Source of the DNA: Halpernia frigidisoli
Lineage (GTDB): Bacteria > Bacteroidota > Bacteroidia > Flavobacteriales > Weeksellaceae
Assembly (NCBI RefSeq): GCF_900113805.1
Contig: NZ_FOQT01000005.1
Span: 248,001 to 312,000 of the forward strand
Direction: 5' to 3'
DNA: 64,000 nucleotides
A program made the translations under genes and the position numbers. The notes below the pieces were generated by a model. That model was not told the DNA's origin, made no database searches, and saw only the letters and a program-made list of their open reading frames with translations. Positions 19,108-26,897 of the stretch are shown one piece after another (the first letter of the stretch is position 1; every line of letters begins with the position of its first letter).

Positions 19108-19378
19108 TGTAATTTATTTACGTACAGTTTTCACAAAGATATTTTTTTTATTTAATATAAATTCCTGAAATATTAAACTTCCTGCAATAATGACCTTCAA
19201 TATTAATATTTAAAAGAATTTACACCGCGATTATTTTATAAAAATATTGGGTTTCAGATATAAATTGACAAAATGAATATTTTTAAGAAAAATTTATAAT
19301 TTTAATAGGTGTTTGATTATTAATATTAACATATATTTGATTAGTATTTATATTAATTATAACAAAATAAACTACATT

Positions 19379-19855
19379 ATGAAAAAAATGATCGCAATGG
19401 CTGCTTTGGCCTTAACGGTTTCTTTCGCAAGCACATCTTGTAAGAAAAAAGTAAGTGATGCTGATTTGCAGACTTCAGCTACAACCGTTGTAACAGCAAA
19501 TCCTAATGCAACTGTAGAAGTAAAAGATGGTGTAGCACACTTGAGCGGAACGTTTGCCAATCAGGCAGCAAAAGACCAAATGGTCGCTTCATTAAAAGCA
19601 ATTCCGGGAATCAAAGAAGTAATGGACATGTCAACAATTGCTGCAGCGCCAGCTGTAACTGTAAACGCAGTCGATCCGGCAAATATGCAAAAAGTAACGG
19701 ATGCTTTAAAAGATTTCCCAAGTGCAAAAGCTGAGGTAGTAAATGGTGAATTAACTATTACAGGAACAGTTTCTTCCGCACAGGCAAGAAAAATAAAAGA
19801 ATCTGTGGATGCTTTACAAGTAGGAAAAGTAAATTACAACTATACTGTTAAATAA
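19379..19855 (+). CDS. BON-domain lipoprotein
   Basis: Read from ATG at 19379 the product has 158 residues with a lipoprotein signal (ALALTVSFASTSC). An upstream in-frame start at 19313 would bury that signal and is unlikely. Two BON-like alpha-beta repeats follow: ATVEVKDGVAHLSGTFANQA with KAIPGIKEV, then AKAEVVNGELTITGTVSSAQ. BON domains are thought to bind phospholipid surfaces, and related periplasmic proteins stabilise the envelope under stress. A second BON-like gene begins six bases later. Confidence 0.88.
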   Translation: MKKMIAMAALALTVSFASTSCKKKVSDADLQTSATTVVTANPNATVEVKDGVAHLSGTFANQAAKDQMVASLKAIPGIKEVMDMSTIAAAPAVTVNAVDPANMQKVTDALKDFPSAKAEVVNGELTITGTVSSAQARKIKESVDALQVGKVNYNYTVK

Positions 19856-19861
19856 TTAATT

Positions 19862-20281
19862 ATGAGCACATTACAAGATAAATACGCAGATGTTATTTCT
19901 GCGGCGCAAACAGCAGGAGTTTCTGATTTAAAAGTTACCGAGCAGGATGGTATTTTATATGTTGCCGGAAATGCCTCTAACACAGCGACCAAAGATGCTG
20001 TTTGGAATGCATTAGGCGCAATAGATCCAAGTTATTCTGCCTCAGATATTAATGTAAATGTTCAGGTTGCAGGTCTTGCAGCCGGCGCAACATTAACTGT
20101 AAATACGGAAAGTTCTAATCTAAATCTTCGCCAGGAAGCTTCCACAGAAGCAGAAATTGTAGGAAAAGCTGCAAAAGGTGAAACCGTAACTTTAGTTGAG
20201 CAAACTTCAGACGAATGGTGGAAAGTAAAAACTGCCGACGGAGAAGAAGGTTACGCTTACGCAAGATATTTGCAGGCTTAA
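19862..20281 (+). CDS. BON-like plus SH3b domain protein
   Basis: The 139-residue product has an N-terminal BON-like half (VSDLKVTEQDGILYVAGNAS) and a C-terminal bacterial SH3 domain (LNLRQEASTEAEIVGKAAKG, DEWWKVKTADGEEGYAYARYL). SH3b domains usually bind peptidoglycan or peptides, yet no signal peptide is visible, so its location is uncertain. It is coupled to the BON lipoprotein gene (six-base gap) and ends at a strong terminator. The pair resembles OsmY/LysM-BON envelope-stress proteins in plan only. Confidence 0.85.
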   Translation: MSTLQDKYADVISAAQTAGVSDLKVTEQDGILYVAGNASNTATKDAVWNALGAIDPSYSASDINVNVQVAGLAAGATLTVNTESSNLNLRQEASTEAEIVGKAAKGETVTLVEQTSDEWWKVKTADGEEGYAYARYLQA

Positions 20282-20302
20282 AATCAACTTCACAATAAAA
20301 AC

Positions 20303-20334
20303 AAATCCCGGAAATATTTTTTCCGGGATTTTTA
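20303..20334 (+). terminator. Intrinsic terminator of the BON operon
   Basis: Twelve-bp stem AAATCCCGGAAA (20303-20314) and TTTCCGGGATTT (20320-20331) with a five-base loop, followed by T. Confidence 0.88.
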
Positions 20335-20344
20335 TTTGGGGCCA

Positions 20345-20395
20345 TCCCGATAAAAGGAAAAAATTTGCTTTCGCAAAATTTTCCCTTTTATCGGG
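20345..20395. repeat. Long near-perfect hairpin next to repeat copy E
   Basis: The sequence from TCCCGATAAAAGG to CCTTTTATCGGGA folds on itself through a GCTTTCGC apex. It directly abuts the structured repeat at 20399-20480, so the two may belong to one composite element. Confidence 0.7.
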
Positions 20396-20398
20396 ACC

Positions 20399-20480
20399 GC
20401 GCTATCCGCTATATCTTTTTCTTCTTCTTGGCTTTCGCCAGTCATAAGAAAAAGGATGCCGCTTCTATCGCTTGTCCGGG
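20399..20480 (-). repeat. Structured repeat element, copy E (divergent variant)
   Basis: Read on the minus strand: CCCGGACAAGCGATAGAAGC, then GGCATCCTTTTT, an apical region, AAAAAGATATAGCGGATAGC and GCGG. It shares the ATCCTTTT/AAAAGAT centre and terminal CCCG/CGGG-type pairing with the other copies but has a different side sequence. It occupies part of the 466-base gap 20282-20747. The rest of that gap is A/T-rich with the promoter noted at 20721. Confidence 0.65.
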
Positions 20481-20720
20481 AGTTTCGCAAGTTTGAAGTT
20501 TATTGTTTTTTTTGAAAAGTCATACTAAGTAAGTAATTCCGAAGGGATGAAATTATAGTAACAAATAGTACGATATTTTTGAACCAAAATCTATTCAAAA
20601 AAAATCTTTCAAACAAGATTTAAACGAAGTTTTAATATCTTTTAACTTTTTATTTTACGATTTAAATAAAAATATTTTTAACTTTATTGAAACAATGTTT
20701 AATATTATTAAAATAAATTA

Positions 20721-20728
20721 TACATTTG
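20721..20728 (+). promoter_or_regulatory. -7 promoter box of the DUF2089 operon
   Basis: TACATTTG matches TAnnTTTG and lies 19 bases before the ATG at 20748. The -33 partner is weak. Confidence 0.5.
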
Positions 20729-20747
20729 TAAAATAAATATTAAATAA

Positions 20748-21017
20748 ATGAAACTGCCGATAATTTGTCCAAGTTGCGAAAGTTCGCTCAACGTCAGTCA
20801 GATGAAATGCAATAATTGCTCTACAGAAGTAAACGGTAATTATGAACTTCCACTTTATTTTAAATTAAATCGCGATGAACAAGATTTTATTTTAGAATTT
20901 TTCCTTTCCAGCGGAAGCATAAAAGAAATGGCAAAACAAGCACAACTCTCCTACCCAACGATGCGTAACCAAATGGATGATTTAATCGAGAAAATTAAAA
21001 ATTTAAAAACTATATAA
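20748..21017 (+). CDS. DUF2089-like zinc-ribbon/HTH protein
   Basis: The 89-residue product has a four-cysteine zinc ribbon (ICPSCESSLNVSQMKCNNC) followed by a helical part (RDEQDFILEFFLSSGSIKEM, LSYPTMRNQMDDLIEKI) that looks like a helix-turn-helix. This is the DUF2089 plan and suggests a small DNA-binding regulator. It is the first gene of a four-gene run with gaps of 1, -4 and 22 bases, so it may regulate its own operon. Confidence 0.82.
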   Translation: MKLPIICPSCESSLNVSQMKCNNCSTEVNGNYELPLYFKLNRDEQDFILEFFLSSGSIKEMAKQAQLSYPTMRNQMDDLIEKIKNLKTI

Positions 21018-21018
21018 A

Positions 21019-21591
21019 ATGAACTGGAAATATATCTTTAATCCGTTTGTAAAGTTTTCGGAAAAGCAATTGTTTATAGTTGGCCTTGTAGGTTTTATTA
21101 TTTTAGTGCTATTTTCATTTATTTTTAAAATCCCCTTCATGTCATTAGGAAAATTAGGTATTAATTTCAACTTAAAACTAAGTCAGGCTTTTATTAATGC
21201 AAGTTTTAGTTACCTAAGCGCAATTGCATTTTTTATCATAATTGCCAAAATATTTAATAAAAACACCCGTATAATTGATATTGTAAATACCATTACAATT
21301 TCTCAGCTCCCGTTCATTATTATTTTTTTAATTTTAAATATTCCTACTTTAAGACAAAAAAATTCGCTAATGCTGAGTTCTGACCTTGAAAATAAAGTTT
21401 TGGCAGTTGCTCTTTTATCTACGCTATCACTTATAATTTCTGCTTGCTCCATTTACAGTCTGATATTACTTTTTAATGGATTCAAAACTTCTACAAATGT
21501 AAAATCCTGGCAAAAAATAATGCTACTGTTCATATTATATTTTATTTTTATAGTAATTTCTCAGCTTTATCTACCAAAATTAAAATTATGA
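21019..21591 (+). CDS. Multi-pass membrane protein, YIP1-like
   Basis: The 190-residue protein has about five hydrophobic helices: VGLVGFIILVLFSFIF, a segment at about 64-80 with SYLSAIAFFIIIAKIF, ISQLPFIIIFLILNIP, LLSTLSLIISACSIYSLILL and a C-terminal MLLFILYFIFIVISQ. The opening NWKYIFNPFVKF and the helix layout recall YIP1 proteins, but no diagnostic residue proves it. Its stop overlaps the start of the following hydrolase gene (ATGA). Confidence 0.6.
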   Translation: MNWKYIFNPFVKFSEKQLFIVGLVGFIILVLFSFIFKIPFMSLGKLGINFNLKLSQAFINASFSYLSAIAFFIIIAKIFNKNTRIIDIVNTITISQLPFIIIFLILNIPTLRQKNSLMLSSDLENKVLAVALLSTLSLIISACSIYSLILLFNGFKTSTNVKSWQKIMLLFILYFIFIVISQLYLPKLKL

Positions 21592-22967
21592 AAACAAAAT
21601 TTATCCTTATCGCTTTTACTTTGATTGTACAAAGTCTATTTTCACAAGATATTTCAGGTTCTTGGTACGGAAATCTGGAAGCTCAAGGACAAAAAATACT
21701 TCTGGTTTTTAACATTGAAAAAGTGGAAAATAATTACAAATCTAATTTTGATAGTCCAATGCAAGGTGCAAAAGGAATTCCTATTGAAAAAACTACTTTT
21801 GAAAATAACGAATTAACTTTTGATGCTTCTAAGCTCGGAATTACTTATAAAGGAAAATTAACCACCGATAAAATTGAAGGAAATTTTTCGCAAAATGGAA
21901 TGAATTTACCATTAATTTTAACGAGAAATAATGAAACCGAAGAATTAAAACGTCCGCAAACACCAAAACCTCCGTTTTCTTACAATGCAAATAATGTTAG
22001 TTTTAAAAATGATTTGCAGGGAAATCTTTTAGCAGGGACAATTGCCGAACCAAAGAATTTCAATAAAAGCAAACCAATTTTAGTAATGATCACCGGAAGT
22101 GGCGCGCAAAACAGAGATGAAGAACTTTTTGGACACAAACCATTTTTAGTAATTGCAGACGATTTAGCCAAAAAAGGAATTGCCACTTTACGTTTAGATG
22201 ACCGTGGAATTGGCGGTTCAGAAAAAGGAAAAGAGGGCGCGACTTCGGCAGATTTTGCAACTGATATTAATTCTGCTGTTAATTATTTAACTAAAAATGG
22301 CTACAAAAACATTGGTTTAATCGGACATTCCGAAGGTGGAATGATTGCTCCAATGGTTGCGAATATGAATAAAAATGTAAAATTTTTAGTTCTAATTGCA
22401 GGTCCTGGAATTCCAATTACAGATTTGATTACTAAACAAAATTATGATATTGGCAAGATTTCCGGTGCAGATGAAAATGCTTTAAAAACTAATGAAGAAA
22501 TTAATAAGAAATTGTATTTATTTGTTAATAACTATAAAGGAAATAATTTAAAATCTGATGCTAAAACAACGATTTTAAATGATTTAAAAAAATTACCAGA
22601 AAGCCAAATTCCGAAAGACAAGATTGAGGAAACGGCAGAAAACCAGGCAAAACAAATTTCATCACCTTGGTTTCAATATTTTATTAAATATAATCCAGAT
22701 ATTAATTTATCTAAAATCAAAATTCCGGTTTTGGCAATTGATGGAAGTTTAGATCTTCAAGTTTCGGCGAAAGAGAATTTAGCAGGAATAAAATCTTCAC
22801 TCACAAAAGCAGGAAATAAGCATTTTGAAACCATAGAATTTGACGGTTTAAATCATTTAATGCAAACTGCAAAAACCGGAAATCCATCTGAATATGCCCA
22901 AATCGAAGAAACTATTTCGCCGAAAGTTTTAGATAAAATTAGTTCTTGGGTTTTGAGCTTGAAATAA
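21588..22967 (+). CDS. Secreted alpha/beta hydrolase with N-terminal beta domain
   Basis: The protein has 459 residues. The signal peptide (ILIAFTLIVQSLFSQ) is followed by a beta-rich domain of about 110 residues (ISGSWYGNLEAQGQKI, LPLILTRN). The alpha/beta hydrolase core then gives the oxyanion region MITGSGAQNRDEELFGHKPF, the nucleophile elbow GHSEGG, an acid in AIDGSLDLQV and the His in FDGLNHLMQ. It is probably a periplasmic or exported esterase or peptidase of the S9-like type, substrate unknown. Translation is coupled to the membrane protein gene upstream by ATGA. Confidence 0.85.
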   Translation: MKTKFILIAFTLIVQSLFSQDISGSWYGNLEAQGQKILLVFNIEKVENNYKSNFDSPMQGAKGIPIEKTTFENNELTFDASKLGITYKGKLTTDKIEGNFSQNGMNLPLILTRNNETEELKRPQTPKPPFSYNANNVSFKNDLQGNLLAGTIAEPKNFNKSKPILVMITGSGAQNRDEELFGHKPFLVIADDLAKKGIATLRLDDRGIGGSEKGKEGATSADFATDINSAVNYLTKNGYKNIGLIGHSEGGMIAPMVANMNKNVKFLVLIAGPGIPITDLITKQNYDIGKISGADENALKTNEEINKKLYLFVNNYKGNNLKSDAKTTILNDLKKLPESQIPKDKIEETAENQAKQISSPWFQYFIKYNPDINLSKIKIPVLAIDGSLDLQVSAKENLAGIKSSLTKAGNKHFETIEFDGLNHLMQTAKTGNPSEYAQIEETISPKVLDKISSWVLSLK

Positions 22968-22989
22968 CATTTACATAAACATTTTTCAA

Positions 22990-23199
22990 ATGGATCAATT
23001 AAAACCTGAATTAGATAATTCAAACTGGAAATGCAACTTATTTTATTTTAATCCAACGGATAATAGAATTTTTCCACCAAAGAGATATGGTATTGGATGG
23101 ACAATAAATTTCGCAAATTTTAAATCAATTCTGGCTTTTATGGTCATGTTCGCCTGTATAGGATTTATTATCTATCTGATCGAAAGCCACAAAAAATAA
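22990..23199 (+). CDS. DUF5808-like small membrane protein
   Basis: The 69-residue product has WKCNLFYFNPTDNRIFPPKR and YGIGWTINFAN, a layout I know from DUF5808 domains, followed by one membrane helix (ILAFMVMFACIGFIIYLI). Function unknown. It closes the operon that starts with the DUF2089 gene. A structured repeat follows 14 bases after the stop. Confidence 0.72.
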   Translation: MDQLKPELDNSNWKCNLFYFNPTDNRIFPPKRYGIGWTINFANFKSILAFMVMFACIGFIIYLIESHKK

Positions 23200-23213
23200 A
23201 ATACTCTTCAACC

Positions 23214-23290
23214 TAGCCCCGATTGCAATGGAAATCCTTTTATGAATTTTTTAAAAATTGATAAAAGATTGCAATGGAAAGCGGGACTGC
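23214..23290 (+). repeat. Structured repeat element, copy F (divergent variant)
   Basis: CCCCGATTGCAATGGAAATC leads into CTTTTAT. A further pairing (GAATTTTTT with AAAAATTG) precedes ATAAAAGATTGCAATGGAAA and GCGGGACTGC. The outer CCCG/CGGG and the inner ATCCTTTTAT/ATAAAAGAT pair. It lies between two same-strand genes. Confidence 0.7.
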
Positions 23291-23363
23291 TTTTGAAAGA
23301 AGCTGAAATTTTGTTGCTTCGCATCTGCAGTATTAATTTCTTAAATTTGCAGAAAATTATTGG

Positions 23364-24023
23364 ATGCCATTAAAAGCAGTTTTATTTGATATGGACGGCG
23401 TTATTGTCGATACAGAGCCACTTCATAGAAAAGCATATAACAAAATGTTCGACGATCTGGGAATTCAGGTTTCTGACGAACTTTATGAAAGTTTTACGGG
23501 ATATTCTACGAAAAAAGTAAGCAAAACACTTATCGAAAAATATGATTTAAAATACAATATTGACGAGCTAAATACCTGGAAACGAAAGTATTTCAAACAG
23601 TATTTTGACAATGATCTGGATTTTGATTTGCTTCCCGGCGTAAGAAATTTGATCCAAAATTATTTTGAAAATGGTTTGAAACTCGTTTTGGCGTCTTCTG
23701 CAAGTATGAATACGATCAACTGGGTTTTTGAAAAATTTGAATTAAACCATTATTTCTGCGGAAAAATAAGCGGCGATACTTTAAATGAGTCAAAACCTCA
23801 TCCGGAAATTTTCATTCTTGCAGCGGAAATTGCGAATGAGAAAAAGGAAGACTGTTTGGTGATCGAAGATTCTACAAACGGGATTTTGGCCGCACATTCA
23901 GCTGAAATATTTTGCGTTGCTTATAAAAGCGAGCATTCTAAAAATCAAAATTATGACAAAGCTGATCTTGTGATTTCAGATTATTCTGACATTGAGTTTG
24001 CAAAAATTTCGAAGTATTTTTAA
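23364..24023 (+). CDS. HAD-superfamily phosphatase, beta-phosphoglucomutase-like
   Basis: The 219-residue soluble protein has HAD motif I LFDMDGVIVDTEPLH, an alpha-helical cap, motif II LVLASSASM, a Lys in NESKPHPEIF (motif III) and motif IV VIEDSTNGILAA. This is subfamily IA, which includes phosphoglycolate phosphatase and sugar-phosphate phosphatases or mutases. The cap residues do not fix the substrate. It faces the arginine decarboxylase gene with only 13 bases between the stops. Confidence 0.9.
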   Translation: MPLKAVLFDMDGVIVDTEPLHRKAYNKMFDDLGIQVSDELYESFTGYSTKKVSKTLIEKYDLKYNIDELNTWKRKYFKQYFDNDLDFDLLPGVRNLIQNYFENGLKLVLASSASMNTINWVFEKFELNHYFCGKISGDTLNESKPHPEIFILAAEIANEKKEDCLVIEDSTNGILAAHSAEIFCVAYKSEHSKNQNYDKADLVISDYSDIEFAKISKYF

Positions 24024-24036
24024 AGTTTATCAGTAA

Positions 24037-25428
24037 TTAATATCCCAGAATTTTCAAAACATCTTCTGCTTTTTGTTCTTCACGAAAAACTTTGTAAGTA
24101 AAGTTTCCTTCTTCGTCTTTGTCAATCAAAATATGCTTTGGCTGAGGCATCAAGCAATGGTGAACGCCGCCGTAACCGCCAATGGTTTCCTGATAAGCGC
24201 CCGTATTGAAAAATCCTATGTAAAGTGGTTTTGTATCTGAAAAGACGGGTAAATAAATTGCATTGGTATGTTGCTCAGAGTTGTAGTAATCGTCTGAATC
24301 ACAGGTTAATCCGCCAAGAAAAACACGTTCATAAGTGTCTTCCCAACGGTTTAAAGGCAACATGATAAACTTACGAGAAATCGCCCAGGTGTCGGGCAAA
24401 GTCGTCATGAAAGATGAGTTGATCATATTCCATTTTTCACGGTCATTTTGGCGTTTTTGTGAGATTATTTTATATAAATGTCCGCCACTTTCACCAACGG
24501 TAAAACTTCCAAATTCGGTGTAAATATTTGGTTCTTCAACGCCTTCTTCTTCACAGAATTTTTTAATTTGAGAGACAATTTCGTTCACCATATACTGGTA
24601 ATCGTACTCAAAATTCAGCGATGTTTTTATTGGAAAACCGCCACCAATATTGAGAGAATCAACTTCCGGCGCAATTTTTTTCAAACGGGCGTAAACGCGT
24701 AAACATTTGTATAATTCGTTCCAGTAATACGCTGTGTCTTTAATTCCAGTATTGATGAAAAAATGCAACATTTTTAGTCGTGCATTTGGATGATCTGCAA
24801 TTTTTTGACTGTAATAAGGAATGATATCTTTATAGCCGATCCCAAGTCTTGAGGTATAAAATTCAAATTTTGGTTCTTCTTCCGCGGCAATTCTAATTCC
24901 AATGTCAAAAGTGCGGTCGATGCTTTCTGTCAGTTTATCAAGTTCGCGGTAGTTATCTAAAATTGGGATGATATTTTCAAAACCATTATTGATTAAATCT
25001 GAAATTTTTTCTAAATAATCGTCAGTTTTAAAACCATTACAAATCACTTCAACATCTTTTCCGTATTTGCCTTTATCGTAAAGCGACTTCACAATATCCA
25101 TATCGTAAGCCGAAGAAGTTTCTAAAGAAATGTCGTTTTTTAAGGCTTCTTCAACAACGAAAGCGAACTGAGAAGATTTCGTACAATAACAATATCTGTA
25201 ATTTTTTTTGTAATTATTTTTTTCAATCGCTTCTTTGAACCAACCTTTTGCTCGTTCAATGTTGATTGAAATTTTCGGTAAATAATTAAACTTCAGTGGT
25301 GTACCAAACTTTTCTACCACTTCCATCAAAGGAATATCGTGAAATTTTAAATTATTTTCTTCCACGTTAAATTCTTCCGTGGGAAAATACATTGTTTGAT
25401 CGATGAGTTCTGAATATTTAATTTTCAT
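24037..25428 (-). CDS. speA: Arginine decarboxylase, fold III PLP enzyme (biosynthetic)
   Basis: At 463 residues this is the short Bacteroidota form of the alanine-racemase-fold decarboxylases. YRYCYCTKSSQFAFV carries the PLP lysine, LGIGYKDIIPYY and LNIGGGFPIKTSLNF follow, and the C-terminal sheet has GGLTCDSDDYY and FFNTGAYQETIGGYGGVHH. The CDSDD acid side is expected at the dimer-shared active site. It would make agmatine from arginine for polyamine synthesis. I assign speA by resemblance to annotated flavobacterial genes. A related diamino-acid decarboxylase is the main alternative. Confidence 0.82.
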   Translation of the reverse strand: MKIKYSELIDQTMYFPTEEFNVEENNLKFHDIPLMEVVEKFGTPLKFNYLPKISINIERAKGWFKEAIEKNNYKKNYRYCYCTKSSQFAFVVEEALKNDISLETSSAYDMDIVKSLYDKGKYGKDVEVICNGFKTDDYLEKISDLINNGFENIIPILDNYRELDKLTESIDRTFDIGIRIAAEEEPKFEFYTSRLGIGYKDIIPYYSQKIADHPNARLKMLHFFINTGIKDTAYYWNELYKCLRVYARLKKIAPEVDSLNIGGGFPIKTSLNFEYDYQYMVNEIVSQIKKFCEEEGVEEPNIYTEFGSFTVGESGGHLYKIISQKRQNDREKWNMINSSFMTTLPDTWAISRKFIMLPLNRWEDTYERVFLGGLTCDSDDYYNSEQHTNAIYLPVFSDTKPLYIGFFNTGAYQETIGGYGGVHHCLMPQPKHILIDKDEEGNFTYKVFREEQKAEDVLKILGY

Positions 25429-25526
25429 TCTTTAATGACAGATTTTTTAATAATTATTTGCGTTGCAAAAATCGTGAAAAAAGTTGGGTTTTTATTTTAA
25501 AAGTTTGTTAAACTTCCTGTTTTAAA

Positions 25527-26141
25527 TCAATGATGAAGAAAAATAATCAGTTCGCCTTTTTCAAATGTAATTTCAACATGATTTTCTATTGCCTGATTTC
25601 TGGTTCCAATTCTGGTTTGAATGTTTAAATTTTCCTTATTTAATTGCCATTCCAGACCTTTTGTTGTTAAATTTTCTGTCGTTGGAAAAGGATAAAGCGA
25701 GATCATTTTATCTTTTACATTATCTAAAGCTAAATTTTTGGGTGAAAAAAAATAAGTGGAAAACTCATCGTAAAAAGTAATTTTGAGTTTTTCTTTAAAT
25801 AAATACGCCACACTCAAATTTCCTAAAAAATGATCCATTTCGCCGCCACTTCCGCCAAAAACGTGAAGTTCCTGAATTCCCTTTTCTTCTAAAATCTCTA
25901 AGGCTTTCTGGAAATCGGTTTTATTTTGATCAGGTGTGTAAATAAACTTTTGATCATAAACTGTTTCATCTTTTCCGGAATGAGAATCAAAATCACCTGA
26001 GATAAAATCTAATTTCTCAAACGGAAAATTCATTTCCTTTAAATAATGAAAAGCGCCGTCAGTACACGCAATAATTTGATAACCGGACATCTCAGGTAAT
26101 TGTTTTGGCGGAATTCCGTTGATGAAAAGAAGAGATTTCAA
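25527..26141 (-). CDS. Thiamine pyrophosphokinase
   Basis: The 204-residue protein has the TPK landmarks IIACTDGAFHYLKEM, FISGDFDSHSG and TPDQNKTDFQKALEIL for ATP and thiamine binding, followed by FGGSGGEMDHFLGNLSVAYL, then a C-terminal beta domain (LTTKGLEWQLNKENL). It converts thiamine to thiamine diphosphate in the cytoplasm, the cofactor of the pyruvate dehydrogenase E1 encoded elsewhere in this window. It stands between repeat-bearing spacers and seems to be transcribed alone or with the cobalamin gene upstream. Confidence 0.92.
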   Translation of the reverse strand: MKSLLFINGIPPKQLPEMSGYQIIACTDGAFHYLKEMNFPFEKLDFISGDFDSHSGKDETVYDQKFIYTPDQNKTDFQKALEILEEKGIQELHVFGGSGGEMDHFLGNLSVAYLFKEKLKITFYDEFSTYFFSPKNLALDNVKDKMISLYPFPTTENLTTKGLEWQLNKENLNIQTRIGTRNQAIENHVEITFEKGELIIFLHH

Positions 26142-26265
26142 TTGAGTTGTAAAGTTGTTGGTTGTAAAGTTGCCAAATTACAAAGATTAAATTAAAATTT
26201 TTTACACAAATCTATATTTGAGGTTATTTTTCTTCACAACTTTACGACTTCACAATTCAACGTTC
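26142..26265. repeat. Imperfect inverted repeat filling an intergenic gap
   Basis: TTGAGTTGTAAAGTTG with a second GGTTGTAAAGTTG on the left is mirrored by CACAACTTTACGACTTCACA followed by ATTCAA on the right. The pair spans the whole gap between the thiamine pyrophosphokinase start and the adenosyltransferase stop. It looks like a MITE-like or expanded hairpin sequence. Confidence 0.6.
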
Positions 26266-26826
26266 GTTAGGATTCCAGAATTCTTCAGTTTCATTATTTA
26301 ACTTTGAAACAAATCTTGCTAAAACGAATAAATAATCGGATAATCTGTTTAAATATTTTATTAATTCTGCGCGAATAGGTTCAGATTCATTTAGAAAAAC
26401 CAAACTTCTTTCCGCACGTCTGCAAACTGTTCTTGATACGTGAAAGGCTGTTGCGCCACTTCCGCCGCCGGGAAGAATAAAATACTGAAGTGGTTCTAAT
26501 TTTTCTTCCATTTCATCCATCCAAACTTCAAGTTCTTCAATTTCTTTATCAGAAATAATTAAGGTCAAACGAGATTTTCCGTTGGCTAAAGTTAATTTAT
26601 CGGTCGGTGTTGCGGCTTCAGAACCCACCGTAAAAAGATTAAACTGAATTTTTTTTAATTGATTTAAAATATTTTCATCAGAAATTTGCGCTTTTGCCAC
26701 ACCAATAAAACTGTTCAGTTCATCGATATTTCCGTAAGAATCAACTCTCGCAGAGGCTTTTGAAACACGGGTTCCACCATAAAGTGCAGTTTCGCCGTTG
26801 TCGCCGGTTTTAGTATAAATTTTCAT
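26257..26826 (-). CDS. PduO-type cob(I)alamin adenosyltransferase
   Basis: The 189-residue protein begins MKIYTKTGDNGETALYGGTR, the ATP-binding N-terminus of the PduO family, and continues RVDSYGNIDELNSFIG, FILPGGGSGATAFHVSRTVC and RRAERSL, which line the active site. It adenosylates corrinoids to form the B12 coenzyme. No other cobalamin genes are nearby, which fits a salvage role. Confidence 0.94.
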   Translation of the reverse strand: MKIYTKTGDNGETALYGGTRVSKASARVDSYGNIDELNSFIGVAKAQISDENILNQLKKIQFNLFTVGSEAATPTDKLTLANGKSRLTLIISDKEIEELEVWMDEMEEKLEPLQYFILPGGGSGATAFHVSRTVCRRAERSLVFLNESEPIRAELIKYLNRLSDYLFVLARFVSKLNNETEEFWNPNER

Positions 26827-26897
26827 TCAACTAAAATAGTTTTTTTTTCTACAAAGATGAAAAATTGTGATAAATTTAAATTTTTAATTATTTATAA

